A stretch of 64,000 nt of DNA, from positions 58,660,759 to 58,724,758 of the forward strand of contig NC_087063.1 in assembly GCF_963678635.1 (NCBI RefSeq), given 5' to 3'. A program made the position numbers and the translations under genes. Numbering within the stretch: the first letter of the stretch is position 1; each line of letters opens with the position of its first letter. Under the pieces are notes generated by a model. It did not search any database. It was not told the origin of the DNA and saw only the letters and a program-made list of their open reading frames with translations. This DNA is from Symsagittifera roscoffensis. Its lineage: Eukaryota; Xenacoelomorpha; Acoela; Convolutidae. Shown in pieces: positions 63,346 to 64,000 of the stretch.

Positions 63346-64000
63346 CTATCACACAGGCGAAAATGAGCTTCGGACCACTTGCGATAAAATCTGAAAGCAG
63401 CTAAGTCGGCAAAAACTCGAAAATAAAAAAAAAACTGGAGCAAACGAGAAGAATCCGGCCAATTTTGAAAAAACCTGCCAAGACAATAGAATGAGAGACT
63501 CGCTCTTACCAGAGTAGTAAAAACTTACCAAGCTGCAACAAAGCCGAAAAAATCATAGCAGAAACCCTCAGAGCCGAAAAAAATCAACAAGACTTATAAA
63601 AAGCTAACAAGTCCTTCTCAAAACACAAACAGACGCAAAAGAAAATACATTTTTTGCTCGTCACATGAAACAATTTGATGCCACTAAGCCGATATAATAT
63701 AGGCCCAAATCTATTAAGCCGAAAAAAACTCAAAAAAAAATTAAGTTTATTAAAAAAAATATTAAATACCCCTCGCAAAAACACGCACACACAAAACTTT
63801 GTCGCTCTTCGAACACATTAGCAGGCCATTATGCCGATATAATATAGGCCGAAACCGAACAAGCAGAAAAAAAAGTTTAAAAAAGCAGAAAAAATTGTTT
63901 GTCATGAAAAACTTGAACAGTAATTTCTTTTTACGATTTTAGCAAGTTGTGCAACCCGGTGAATAAGAACTATAATTCCCTTGAAAAGACTGAAAATTAG

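Larger units (their letters stand above)
61866..64000. other. repeat-rich stretch with no gene seen
   Basis: Intron or flank of the membrane protein gene. Holds a 13-G run (62520-62532), a dispersed repeat copy (62690-62815), a tandem pair of about 90 bp (63115-63200, 63255-63345) and two copies of GCCGATATAATATAGGCC (63685 and 63833). No exon or signal peptide could be supported. Confidence 0.6.

Overview
The window is animal (metazoan) nuclear DNA: AT-rich, with spliced genes, GT-AG introns, gypsy, LINE and SINE-like elements, and tandem satellites. The conserved genes are a neurotransmitter-type SLC6 transporter, the ciliary protein IFT122 and a THNSL1-like threonine synthase homologue. 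Together they point to a ciliated invertebrate. I cannot name the phylum from this sequence. The standard genetic code fits every exon.

Layout from left to right: (1) 1227-6549, + strand: SLC6 transporter of the GABA/taurine/creatine type in three solid exons plus one candidate first exon. Together they give 604 codons with consistent phases. (2) About 7020-36715: a 30-kb nest of Ty3/gypsy-type LTR retrotransposons between the 3' ends of SLC6 and IFT122. A young element (7247-14365, - strand; 259-bp LTRs differing at one base; 5-bp target duplication GTGCC) has inserted into the 3' LTR of an old, decayed element A (- strand, body 14523-23955). Element A abuts a related, decayed, oppositely oriented element B (+ strand, 23956 to about 36715). 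B keeps its 5' LTR and a tRNA-like primer site. A has lost its 5' end and B its 3' LTR, as if B landed in A's gag and a deletion then removed the far side. (3) 37032-44891, - strand: complete four-exon IFT122 model of 1245 aa. (4) 44892-45096: 205-bp divergent gap, probably a shared promoter. (5) 45097-60091, + strand: complete seven-exon THNSL1-like gene of 693 aa, with one inferred GC-AG intron. Its introns hold a 160-bp satellite, a duplicated 213-bp repeat, SINE-like tRNA heads, a palindromic minisatellite and a decayed Jockey-type LINE. (6) 60584-61865, - strand: C-terminal exons of an unrecognised single-pass membrane protein, convergent with THNSL1. (7) The last 2 kb holds only repeats.

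The host genes do not form one pathway. IFT122 serves retrograde intraflagellar transport. THNSL1 joins a shikimate-kinase-like domain to a PLP-dependent threonine-synthase-like domain. The SLC6 protein is a plasma-membrane Na+/Cl- symporter. The most noteworthy observations are the very young gypsy insertion whose integrase frame breaks just before the catalytic glutamate, the inverted A/B nest with internal duplications, the hydrophobic reading frames in the env position of A and B, the GC-AG intron, and the unrecognised membrane protein.
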